DNA of 64,000 nucleotides, from NCBI GenBank assembly GCA_016584305.1, contig JACEEZ010007257.1:40001-104000 (forward strand), in the 5' to 3' direction. Of this stretch, positions 54,721 to 64,000 are shown piece by piece. The stretch's first letter is position 1. Every line of letters begins with the position of its first letter. This DNA is from Chionoecetes opilio (Eukaryota; Arthropoda; Malacostraca; Decapoda; Majidae). The position numbers and the translations under genes are program-made. The notes under the pieces were generated by a model. The model searched no databases. It worked only from the letters and a program-made list of their open reading frames with translations, and was not told the origin of the DNA.

Positions 54721-56962
54721 GGGTACGCCGTAGGTCCAATGAAAAGTGAAATATAGATTATTTCGAATTTGGCAGGGTGTTTTCTTATGTAAAATTGAAT
54801 TTTAAGGGTGGTTTGTCCCCTTCAACTTTTTGGTTTGAGCACTTCTTGCTATGCAAAAATGGACTTTTATATTTATATGCAAAACATAGCTTAGCCCCGC
54901 TAAAGTAACGGCTTCATTTGCACTTATCATCAATCCTTGATCCACGTTACAAATGAAGGTGAGACTGGGGCGAAATGATACGAGGGCAGGTTGATACTGC
55001 GACAATAGCTTCGCAAAAACGCCAACAGGTGGCAGGTAAATAGCCTTGTTTGGAGCGTTGCCATGGCAACATCCTTGTTTGACCGGCGCAAGGCGCGGGG
55101 TATGTCAAGGGGTAAGTAATTGATTTTTAATAAAAAGTAAACTGTTTTTGGATGTGAGAATGCGTTAATTGTTTCATCTACTGTCACTGAAATGCGTGTT
55201 TGAAGTGATTTTACGACTCTTTTGTTCATTTTTCTATAATATCTCAAAGTTTGGGAACAATCAATGCGCCACTTCTGTCAATAGTTGGATTGGGTTACGA
55301 TGGGAGGAAGGACAAGACCAGGGCGATGGTGTCCGACAGCTATGGGAAACTGCACCCAAGATTGATCAGGGAGGAGCATGTGTCAGTGACAGAGGAGCCA
55401 TCTGGAAGGTACCTTTGGCACTTTTTTACCAAGAGGACCCGGGGGCACCTGAGAAAGCCTGCGTTCAAGGTGGCTCAGGCTCTCTATGATTGCTGGTGAC
55501 ATACGACTCCACCGACTCACTGATCGTACTGCAAGGGACTCAACTAGGGCCAAACCACGGGTGGAAAGGTGGTACTCACGCCCATTTGGAGAAGATGCTG
55601 GACGCAAGCTCTCTTGGAGTATATGCGTGTTGACACAAACGAGTTGCCCCTGCGCCACCTTATCACCGCATCGAGGGGCCCTCCCCTCATCTGACACTGG
55701 CTTCACGGGTCCAGTGTGCAGTCTGCTGTCCAGCGTGAATGAGATGCAGTACAACGCAGATTTCAGAGGAGGCAGGAGGCGGTGAAGATTCATGGAGATA
55801 CTGGAGTATTCCCGGTCAAACATGTCCCTGACCGGGCAGGTTTCCTACCAGCGGGGTCCAGGCTGTGAAGCGGGGCGTTCTCCGTCCGAGCTGCAGGAGA
55901 TCAAGTGGTGGCAAGATTTTCCCACTCAGATGGCTCACCCACAGCCTAGTCGCTCGTGTACATGTGGGACCAGAAAGATGGACTGACTGGGCAAAGAACG
56001 AACACCCTGGAAATCCTAAATCAAGTTACTGCCTGCAGGTGTACTTCAAACTACTACTACGACATCAAGGTTCGCCACCCGACTAGAGGACGGCCCCAAG
56101 CACCACCTACGCAGCTCAGAGTGATGAGTCGCAGCCCAAGAAGGTCCAAACAGCTGTGACCCTTCTACGTGCGGACAGGAGCATGGTTCCCCACACTTAG
56201 AATGTGTCCTCCTCTCGCTGATGGGGGAGTCAGGGGTGAGGGGCGACCCGAGATTCGCCGTGACCAGATTTTGAAGCTGGAGGGCTGGCGAGGAAATATG
56301 GGGGGGCACCAGTGTAAGACCTCGCATCACACCCAAGCGAACTTGTCAGCCACCAGCTTGCAGACACTGATCAGCTGGCAGCCTGGCCAGGTGCACGAGC
56401 CGGCATTCACCTGTTCAACTGTCCGGGGATCAGATCCAGGAGATCCTGGTTTTAAGCCGTACGAGGTTCCGGAGTTCTCTATCTACACTCAGAAGCACCC
56501 AAAGAGTCGTGAAGCAGGTGACAGAAAGGGTGCGGCAGCAGTGGTGGGGGCAGCAGGCCCGAGACGGGTTCATCCGGGCTCGGGCCCCCCCACCGGGAAA
56601 CCATGCCCTGCTGCAGGTTCTAAGAAGGACATGATGGACACGTTCTAGGCCAACGTAGAGGCTGTGACACTGTGATGTAGTGCCCCTGATTTTGAAACAT
56701 AACTGATCAGAAAGAGGGTTACCAAAGCTAGTCATTTGGAAAAATCATATTGGTGCATGATGCAATAAACAGGACCAACCGGACACTGCGTACTCATTTA
56801 AGCATTATTCGATAAGGGTGCAATATAAAAGTGCGATTTTGCATAGTAAGAATTGCTCAAATGCAAAAATGGAATTAGATAAAATCGTCTTAGAATTCCA
56901 TTTTACATAGGAAATTGGCATGCCAAAGTTGAGAAAAATATTTTTTTTTATACGGCGTACCC
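54721..56962. mobile_element. 2.24-kb DNA transposon with TA target duplication
   Basis: The ends are a perfect 12-bp inverted repeat, GGGTACGCCGTA, flanked on both sides by TA (54719-54720 and 56963-56964). Subterminal sequence is also inverted but diverged (TATGTAAAATTGAATTTTAA at 54788; complement of TATGTAAAATGGAATTCTAA near 56910). The interior has a decayed transposase-like coding region on the + strand. TA duplication alone does not fix the superfamily. Confidence 0.8.
55251..56648 (+). pseudogene. Decayed transposase-like gene of the DNA transposon
   Basis: Open pieces: 55251-55499 (GLGYDGRKDKTRAMVSDSYG then EEHVSVTEEPSGRYLWHFF), 55486-55785 (SSDTGFTGPVCSLLSSVNEM at its end), and 56169-56648. 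In between, TNELPLRHLI is readable near 55640 in the first frame. I recall proteins with TNELPLRHLI and SDTGFTGP segments from arthropod repeats annotated only as hypothetical. No catalytic triad was identified. At least three frame changes and several stops make it inactive. Which superfamily it belongs to is unknown. Confidence 0.5.
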
Positions 56963-57384
56963 TAGACTACTCATGTAACGTACCCTACGTTAGGCCTAGA
57001 GACCATGGCTATGTAATCTTCAGCCATATGGCACTTAGTCTGGATTAAGTTTTTTGTTGTAGTTTTTAAGAGTGATGTTTGTTCTGTTAGTCTAGTGTTT
57101 TCGTCCACGGACCGGTGCCTTTGGAAATTTCTCATAATGTTTAGGTAGGTTATCATGCCCTCTGTTGGTTCAGGAAGTCGGAGCACCAAAAACACTATTA
57201 TACCCGTGAGAAAAATAAAATATGAAGTGTTACGTGGCTATAGCAGGTTCTCTCCGAGGGCCAAAGAAACTGGGATCTCCGGCTTGTGTTTATTTCCTCT
57301 TTGGTTGTACTACTTCCTTTTGTACATACAGAATATATATATATATATCACTGCCCCTTGGCAGCGGCTAGGCACCAGACTCCC

Positions 57385-58262
57385 AAGTCCTCCTCAGGTA
57401 CCAACAGGAGAGGGAGCGAGCGTCCCGGTATGGTGGCTTGGTGCGCGTTGGTGTCCCCTGGGGACTGGGTGCCCAACAGGAGAGGCGGCCAGGAGTCTCA
57501 CCGCGGTTGGCCTCAGTCACCAACAGGACAGGGGTTGAGCGTCCCGGTGTGAGTGGCTTGAGGCGCGGCGGTGTCTTCAGTGGGCTGGACGCCCAACGGG
57601 AGAGGCGGCCAGGAGTCTTACCGCGGTTGGCCTCACCACCGAGGCCTCTACGGCTCAATGAAGGCTTGATGGGGGAGGTAGGTAAAGGCACCGCCAGGAG
57701 CGCCCTTAACTGACGGCGTGCGTGGGCCAGTCGGGGTGTGTACGGCAGGGAACACCCACCTTTACCAGCTGCACAGGGATCCGCCACGGCCTCCTGTAGA
57801 TAGTGGAAGAGAGGAACGGGACGGGGAGGACAGGTAGGGAATAACGGAGTGGGAGTGGGAGTTGAGGTGCTCTCACGGTGACGAGCTGGCGTCAACACCG
57901 GAGTAGGGATGGGATTTGGGTTGACCTCAAGGTGACGAGTGAGCGTCGACACCGGAGTAGGGTTGCTCTCACGGTGACTGATGGCTGTCTGAACCGAAGT
58001 AAGGGAGGTGAGGTGATGATGAGGAGAGGAAGCCTGGGGGACTTGGCGTCGTGACCAGGGAGGAGGAGAGGAGTTCTGGGGGGCTTGGCGCCGCGACCAG
58101 GACTGAAGCTCTGTGGCTCGGCGCGCCTTATATACACCCCGCTCGCGGCCGCCATGCTGATCCTTCCCGTGTTCTGCTTGTGGCTGTGTCTTCGTCACAT
58201 GAAGTATTATTCCCAACCTCCTAATTCGCTGTGAAGTGGTATGACGGTAAGTGGTACTCACA
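57385..58262 (-). other. GC-rich repeated DNA with an uncertain minus-strand frame
   Basis: Two ~119-bp tandem copies at 57400-57637 (CCAACAGGAGAGG, GGCGGCCAGGAGTCT, CCGCGGTTGGCCTCA). A triple repeat at about 57868-57980 has CACGGTGACGA and GACACCGGAGTAGGG. A minus-strand open frame 58261-57368 (297 codons) is Pro/Arg/Ser/Thr-rich without recognised domains. CCTTATATA at 58126-58134 is a TATATAAGG TATA box for the minus strand, but it lies inside the frame, downstream of its ATG. Possibly the 5' region of an unknown retroelement; a real gene is not supported. Confidence 0.4.
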
Positions 58263-58535
58263 CCATAACCCGGATATTAACAACTTAGTCCACGTTCCCT
58301 AGCTTCCGAGAAAATCCGGCCTAAAAGTAATATGACGCTACCATTCTATGTTTTTTAATTGGAAGTCTGGAAATATCAAGGGAGTTAAGGTTAACACCCA
58401 CCCGGCCACAATCAGCCGGGGAACAACAAAGCCGGGGCACCACACTGGTGATTTCACGGTGGGATTAATTTATTTAATTAAATTGAAAGTACTCAAATTA
58501 TTGGAGCAGAACACAGGAAGCAACAAAACTGTGGC

Positions 58536-59781
58536 ACTACACTGCGACTGCCGTGCCAGTTCACCCCAGTGACGGATGCCAGCAACACCCTCTCCTTCCT
58601 CCCGGCGCTTCGGCAGGCGATGGCTGCACTACGGCCCACGCCCCCACGTACGCCCCCGCCGCGTCCCACTCACCTCCCGCCGGAGCTGCAAACAGCTACA
58701 CACCTGTTTCTGCGGACGGATGCCCACACGAGGCCCCTGGACCCACCCTACAAGGGTCCCTATCGTGTCCTGGCGTGCTCGGAGAAGTACGTCACCCTCG
58801 AAGTTCGTGGGCACCCCTATGTGACTTCATGGGACAGCGTGAAGATGGCTCATCTCCTTCCTTCACCCCCTCCTCCCTCCCTCCCTCATAATGTTCAACC
58901 CCTTCCTTCCATTCCTTCTCCTCCTTCAGATCATCCACCATTCCCTCACCCCCGTTTTGTCATCCTCCCCCCTGCCCCCTTACGGGGGGCTTCCCCCTCC
59001 CTTCCTCTTCAACCTCTCCTCAGCGCTGAGGTTTTGGTGGCCTCGTCGCCACCCCTTCTCCCTCGGGCCCATCCTCCACCAAGCCCTATCCCCTCTACTC
59101 AGCCTACACCTGCCCCGCTCACCACACCTTCCCCTATTCCCTCTCCGCAGCCTACACCTGCCCCACTCACTATGGCCCGTACCGAGAGTCAAGGCGGTAG
59201 AGCGACGAACGACGAACGGCAGATCTTCGCTCACCATAGGAGGGCTTTGTTTTGGAAGAAAGAACAGCGACGAAGGTCGGCACGAAGACACGGGGGTACC
59301 CGTGTACGTCTTCGTGCCGACCTTCGACCGTCGTCACTGCTCTTCCTTCCGAAAAATATCCCTTTTGTGGTACCCTTCCTCAGTCGACGAAGGTTGTCGT
59401 TCGCCCTTCATCATGACTCGGTACGGGCCTATCACTACACCTTCCCCCACCCCCAGTCCTCATCCTCCACCTGACCCAACACCTTCCCCCACCCCCTGTC
59501 CTCATCCTATACCTGACCCAGCACCTTCTCCCCAACACCTTATCCTCACCTCCTCCTCCCTTTCCCCCCCTCCACAAGTTGCTTCTCATCCTGCAGATCT
59601 GGCGGTTTCCGACACCACGCCTCCTTCCCTTCCCGACACCCTTACAGCCGCGGCCGTGGAGTCGCCTTCAGAGGACAGCGATGCTGGGGAGTCTATAGAG
59701 TCAGACGGCCTCGTTCCGGAGAACTACGCAACGCGATCGGGGCGGGTCATTCATCGCCCCCGGTTCTTCCGACTGCAATAG
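58536..59781 (+). pseudogene. Gypsy Pol C-terminal end, split by a MITE
   Basis: Starts LRLPCQFTPVTDASN. Then come ALRQAMAALRPTP, HLFLRTDAHTRPLDPPYKGP, YRVL and VTSWDSVKMAHL, the usual C-terminal integrase region that follows the DDE core. A long Pro/Ser/Thr-rich tail ends TRSGRVIHRPRFFRLQ and TAG (59779-59781). The frame changes exactly at the MITE 59173-59429: 257 bp plus the duplicated TA adds 259 bp, one more than a multiple of three. Without it the two frames are continuous. Confidence 0.8.
59173..59429. mobile_element. 257-bp hairpin MITE in Gypsy pol
   Basis: An almost complete palindrome: left end TGGCCCGTACCGAG, right end CTCGGTACGGGCC, centre near 59300 (GAAGGTCGGCACGAAGAC and its complement). 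TA lies on both sides (59171-59172 and 59430-59431). Non-coding. Confidence 0.85.
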
Positions 59782-59868
59782 TACAGCGGCTGTGTCATTC
59801 ATGTATTCTTATTATTATTATTATATGTATATATATATATTTTTTTTTTAAGGGGAGTACTGTAGTGG

Positions 59869-61228
59869 AAACTATCTGGAAAGGGAAAGGGGACCGTCAG
59901 GACTGCAACAATTACCGCGGAATTACACTGTTCAGCGTACCAGGCAAGGTGCTTGCCCATCTATTGCTGACACGGATTCGCAGTCATCTGGTGAAGCATC
60001 AGAGACCTCAGCAGTCTGGGTTCACGCCTGGTAAGTCAACAACGGACCGTATCCTAGCGCTTCGTGTCCTGGTGGAACGCCGACGTGAGTTTCGACAGGG
60101 AATGCTTGCAGCCTATGTTGATCTCAAGAAGGCGTTTGACTCAGTGCATCGTGAGTCAATTTGGGATCTTCTGCGACTTCGAGGGATTCCTGCAAGGACT
60201 ATTGGTTTGATAACTGGTCTGTATTCTGGGACTGAGAGTGCTGTGAAGTATGGGGCAGGTGTAACCAGCTTCTTTCCTGTGAATACAGGAGTGAGGCAAG
60301 GGTGCGTCCTTGCCCCATCACTTTTCAACGCTTGTATGGACTGGGTATTGGACAGGTATTGGATCAAAGTGATTGTGGAGCATCCGTCGGCAACACCAAG
60401 ATCACTGATCTTGTTTTTGCCGATGATGCAGTAATCTTTGCTGAGTCGCTGGAGGTCATGGTGATGGCTCTCGAGGCGTTGCACGAGGAGGCAAAGCCTT
60501 TGGGACTTGAGGTCTCCTGGCTCAAGACCAAGGTCCAGGTGTTTGGAGACTTACTAGATGAAGCAGTACAGTCTGTTCATGCGTGTGGCGAGAACATTGA
60601 GATCTTTGAAAGTTTTACATACCTTGGTAGCGCAGTCCATAATGACGGCGGGTCACGTCAAGAAGTCTTACGGCGGATTGGCATAGCCCACGGTGTTATG
60701 GACTCGCTCAGCGGGAGTATTTGGCGTTGTCGGTACCTGTGCAGAAGGACAAGGATCCGGATCTTCAAGTCGCTTGTGATCCCTGTCTTACTCTATGGTT
60801 GTGAGACATGGACACTAAATAGTGACTTGAAGAGACGAATCAATGCCTTTGGTAATAAGTGCCTTCGCAGAATCATGGGGTATCGCTGGGATGATTACGT
60901 GTCAAATCAGCGATTGCACCGTGAGACTGAATCAAGGCCTATCACCTGCATAGTCCGTCAGCGCCAACTTCGGCTATATGGGCATGTGGCATGCTACCCT
61001 GAAACCGATCCTTCCCATCAGGTTGTATCTGTAAGAGACAATCCGGCGTGGAGGAGGCCAAGGGGGCGGTCACAAGGCTCGTGGCTGGGGCAATTTGATG
61101 TTTCTTGTCGAGAGCTGCTTGGTGTGGGAAAGGAGCCTGCATGGGAACTCGCGCGTGGTGACCCCCGGGAGTGGCGTCGTAGGGTGGGCAAGGCGACGCG
61201 CCCCCCGGCGTATGCCCCCAATGATTGA
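59869..61228 (+). pseudogene. RTE reverse transcriptase C-terminal half
   Basis: First frame (to 60434): NYRGITLFSVPGKVLAHLL, QQSGFTPGKSTTDRI, AYVDLKKAFDSVHRE, TGVRQGCVLAPSLFN. Second frame (60302-61228) takes over near 60340-60360 with TKITDLVFADDAVIFAESLE. FADD is the catalytic box of RTE-type enzymes. The second frame continues with thumb/C-terminal landmarks LLYGCETWTLNSDLKRRI and GYRWDDYVSNQRL, and ends PPAYAPND and TGA. One frameshift between RT motifs and the missing endonuclease and first RT motifs make it inactive. Confidence 0.85.
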
Positions 61229-61231
61229 TTG
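59869..61231 (+). mobile_element. RTE-type LINE, 5'-truncated, with 10-bp target duplication
   Basis: Flanked by ACTGTAGTGG at 59859-59868 and 61232-61241. It starts inside the reverse transcriptase domain and ends CCCCAATGATTGATTG, the short tandem tail usual for RTE elements. No poly(A). Length 1,363 bp. Confidence 0.85.
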
Positions 61232-61554
61232 ACTGTAGTGGCCCCAAGGTTGGGGCCGCACAGCTGCCTAATTACCCCTAAAGATCAAGCCAACACCTGA
61301 CGGCAGACCTGACTCGCTCGTGACCCAAATTCCTCCCGGACCTCCTTTCGCTCCTTGCTTTCAAGACCAGGAGCCGGCAGTTACCTCCCAGCCACCACAT
61401 AGAGAACACACACACCTTCTCTGTGTCCCTCGTGGCCTCCCTCCGCTGAACTTACCTACATATTCCCGCCGTAATAAACTTGTGTGTGAACTCAGTGTTT
61501 GGTGTAACCCGTGTCTAGCTATAATGAATACTACAATATAATATAAATTCGCTG

Positions 61555-61800
61555 GGCAATATCAAAACCCATTTACTTTACAGTACGCGTCTAGCCTGTT
61601 TTTAAATGAAGTTATTGTGCTGGCTTCGACAACATATTAGCTGGTAATTTGTTTAATCGATTGACTACTCTAACATTGAAATTATTTTTACGGAGATCTG
61701 TGATGAAACGTTGACCAGCCAGTTTCTTGTTGTCACGTGAGGAGAAAGCTCGAATAGGTTCTCTAACTTCTTTTGATTAATCACACCAAATCCTTTAATT
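61555..61800 (-). mobile_element. CR1/L2-like LINE ORF2 C-terminal remnant
   Basis: The minus strand encodes, with breaks, KKLAGQRFITDLRKNNF, RVVNRLNKLPANMLS and EASTITSFKNRLDAY-like text between about 61760 and 61590. These are the usual last ~60 residues of CR1/L2-type ORF2. Decayed, no tail identified. Confidence 0.55.
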
Positions 61801-62317
61801 ATTACATACTATTATCTCCTTCCCTTGTCTCCTCCTCATCAGGACAGCTGACTTTTATTTCGTTTTCTAGGCGAAGGCACGGAGAGTGTATGTACTATGT
61901 ATGGAGAAATGTAGGGAACAGTGAGTGTGTGCATGTGTGTGTGTGTGTGTTGCAGCTATGGGAAGCACTGTTGGATCTGAGTGCTGGAATAACTGGAACA
62001 GTACTGTAGATAGAGGTATCTCGAGAAATGTGTAAGCAATTCAGGAGCAGCTCTGCCAAAGTAAATAGATGTAAGCGATGAATAGAAAAGGAAAGTATTC
62101 AGGCCATAGGCGCACAAGCGACACAGGTCACAAGAAGATGAAGAGCCATTTTTTACTGAAAGCCTTGCAGTCCGTCGATTCAAAATCGTCATAAAAGAAA
62201 ATTTGCATTATTTTGCTCTCTTAATACACGTTAACTACAGTATATGAATTGGCTGTCGAAAGTTGCCATTTGTGGGGGGAAAATTCACAGGATAAGAAGC
62301 GAATTTGACTTGTAGTA
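61801..62317. other. No gene recognised
   Basis: Only a short (GT)n at about 61931-61951 and scattered similarity of GACACAGGTCACAAGAAGA (62119) to GACAAAGGTCACAAGAAGA (15743), probably from a shared unknown retroposon. Confidence 0.5.
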
Positions 62318-62319
62318 TA

Positions 62320-62736
62320 CACTCAACCCTCGTTTTCCCGGACCTCCATTTCCCGGATATCAGATTTGCCAGTCAAAATCCGAGTCCCGGACAAAGGCCT
62401 GGTCCAGTCCGTAAATCGACAAAAGTTGTTCGGCGGTCCGAGCCTCTTCTGTCACCCCCGGTCAGTGGCTGCGCCACCCGCCAGGTGGCAGCATGCTCAG
62501 CGGTCGTATTTATTTACATTTATTGCCTCCTGGTGCTAGTCTGTCTGCCGTGGTCTTACCTTTACTTTACCTTCAGTAAAAGTCTGCGGCGGGGTAGTTG
62601 ATATTGGAGGTTGCCGGACAGAGTAGGATAACCATCCGGGGGTGGGTAATGGCCTCGGACTGTTGCGATTCCCGGACTTTTGAGGTTCCCGGACCAGTGC
62701 TCCCCCCTAATAGTCCGGGAAAACGAGAATTTACTG
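62320..62736. mobile_element. 417-bp pogo/Tigger-like MITE
   Basis: Left end CACTCAACCCTCGTTTTCCC and the complement of the right end CAGTAAATTCTCGTTTTCCC are inverted repeats, and CGGAC follows in both. TA lies on both sides (62318-62319 and 62737-62738). CAGT-type ends followed by CTCGTTTTCCCGG are typical of the pogo branch of Tc1/mariner. No transposase frame. Confidence 0.8.
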
Positions 62737-62764
62737 TAGTTTAGTAGGTAGTCGTTTAAGGCAA

Positions 62765-62901
62765 TATCCGGTTATCCGACCGGATAGCAGTGACATTCTG
62801 CCGGATAGCCAGATTTTCAAGTAAGGCTGGATACCAGATAGCTGGATACCAGATAGTAAAAAACAGGAGAGTGTAGGCTGGATAGTCGGATAACCGGATA
62901 T
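62765..62901. repeat. Small inverted repeat
   Basis: TATCCGGTTATCCGAC (62765-62780) and its exact complement GTCGGATAACCGGATA (62886-62901) bracket GGATAGC/GGATACC-rich sequence with internal repeats. Possibly another MITE; the target duplication is not clear. Confidence 0.7.
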
Positions 62902-64000
62902 CCGGTACATCCCTAGTTGAGATGGTCACTGGTTGAGTTAGCAGTGGTCGAGTTGGTACTCGTTGAAGTGACATGGAACAATATTCTGGGATGGAAACAG
63001 GAGGGTGGTGTAGAAAAGTCTGAAAGATGCAGTGTTTACCTGGTGTCACTTGCTGGAATGTTAGCCTTGCCTGCCCTGCTAAGTAAAATTATGTAGAATA
63101 ATAAATATGCATGAGTAGTTGATTGATCAAGAAATCCTAACAAAGTATAAATGCCTTGTTATTTTAGGTGTCTCTATACATACTTCTTGATGCAAGGTAA
63201 GGTTTTTTGTATGCCCATGTCTAGTAGATACAAAGGAATGACAACTATACATAATTATATATGTTTGTAATTATGAAGAAATAAACTTCCTAAATAAGAA
63301 CTAGTAAATCTTGGATGCTTATAAAAAACATGATGATAGGTTTTCAGTTTTATTTTCTGATTTAGAATGTTTGGTTCAATGTTGATCTAAATATACCATG
63401 GTATCAGATGTCCCATAGATGTTGCCTCAGCCCCGGCACATATATCAGCATCCTGGCTCACTAACAGCTCTCCCATGATACATCAATATAAAAGTTTTCT
63501 CCAGCACACTGATTCAACCACACTTCAAGGTTTTAACAGCATTGTTATATATCTTATGGCAGCAGGGAAGACCACCACTTCATTGGAGCAGTGCATCCAC
63601 ATGTCCATACTCCAACAAAACTAGATGTATAATACATCATATATATGTATACAATATGCCAAGAAATGAAAATAAATCCAGAAGAGGTTGGGGGATAAGT
63701 CTTATGGAATCATGAAGAGGAGGTCACTGCTAGTCATAGTCATTAAGGGATAAGGCTTGCCTTGCAGTATAAAGCATTGATAAATAGCACAGACATGAAT
63801 ATCGTAAATTTCATTTACATGAGTCAATATATACATGAATGCTGGCTACCAAGGGAAAAAGTGTGTACATTATGGAACAGCAACATGGTGGTAGATTGAC
63901 CCTGAAATATGGTAGTGAGCAAGTAATGTAAATATTTCCATTTACTTTTTGTATATATTCACATAATACATACATGTATACTTTTCATCCTGATTACTTG
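62902..64000. other. No gene recognised
   Basis: AT-rich sequence with no coding frame of note, no SINE head and no long repeat shared with the rest of the window. Confidence 0.5.

Larger units (their letters stand above)
58536..61535 (+). mobile_element. Gypsy (Ty3-like) LTR retrotransposon, 5'-truncated, with two nested insertions
   Basis: The remaining part runs from the Pol C-terminus (58536), through a T-run and a polypurine tract (AAGGGGAGTA at 59850-59859), into the 3' LTR (59861-61535). No 5' LTR, gag, protease, RT or integrase core is present. A hairpin MITE sits in Pol and an RTE LINE in the LTR. Confidence 0.8.
59861..61535 (+). repeat. 3' LTR of the Gypsy element, interrupted by an RTE LINE
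   Basis: Starts TGTAGT (59861) right after the polypurine tract and ends ACTACA (61535), the inverted LTR termini. The LTR is 59861-59868 plus 61242-61535, about 302 bp. It contains AATAAACTTGTGTG near 61474 as a probable poly(A) signal. The RTE insertion begins 9 bp into it. Confidence 0.8.

Overview
This looks like an intergenic-rich stretch of an arthropod nuclear genome, most likely a decapod crustacean. The reasons are: spliced genes for secreted, Gly/Ser/Thr-rich proteins, two of which end in a single whey-acidic-protein (WAP, four-disulfide core) domain, the architecture of crustins; very dense long microsatellites ((TAG)n, (GA)n, (CA)n, (CT)n); short interspersed tRNA-derived SINEs; and I-, RTE-, CR1/Jockey- and Gypsy-type retrotransposons. 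There is no prokaryotic gene organisation. The species cannot be named from sequence alone.

Layout. 0-1 kb: a LINE 3' end abutting a Gypsy integrase fragment. 1-6 kb: no genes; hairpin and TTAA MITEs, GA-rich low complexity, a SINE. 6.1-13.8 kb: gene 1, a giant crustin-like gene with about 37 repeats of ~28 residues and a C-terminal WAP exon; its intron 2 holds nested SINE/MITE insertions. 13.8-22.4 kb: gene-free, almost continuous microsatellite and repeat DNA. 22.6-26.2 kb: gene 2, a second crustin-like gene. 26.7-29.3 kb: foldback element and SINEs. 31.1-34.1 kb: gene 3, a related secreted repeat protein with no WAP exon visible. 35.8-43.0 kb: a head-to-tail cluster of an I-group LINE (APE, RT, RNase H) with one near full-length but broken copy. 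43.1-50.7 kb: a second copy of 29.3-35.8 kb, including gene 3; its first 2.2 kb is nearly identical to copy 1, but from about 45.35 kb it turns abruptly noisy, with indels every few bases, as in an unpolished raw long read. 50.8-54.2 kb: further LINE 3' ends, partly noisy. 54.7-57.0 kb: a 2.24-kb DNA transposon with TA target duplications. 57.4-58.2 kb: GC-rich repeated DNA. 58.5-61.5 kb: a truncated Gypsy element carrying two nested insertions (a MITE in pol, an RTE LINE in the 3' LTR). 61.5-64 kb: a LINE remnant, a pogo-like MITE, then nothing recognised.

The three host genes lie on the same strand, share signal peptide, His/Gly/Ser/Thr repeat region and similar intron phases (phase 1 before both WAP exons), and carry TATATAAG-type TATA boxes. 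They form a tandem paralogue family that probably makes secreted defence, cuticle or adhesive proteins. As written, gene 1 has no AUG at the expected start and a frameshift cluster in the repeat exon, and gene 2 is one base short just before its last intron. Whether these are sequence errors or real lesions is the main open question. Everything else is mobile or simple repeat DNA, with several insertions that can be ordered in time by nesting.
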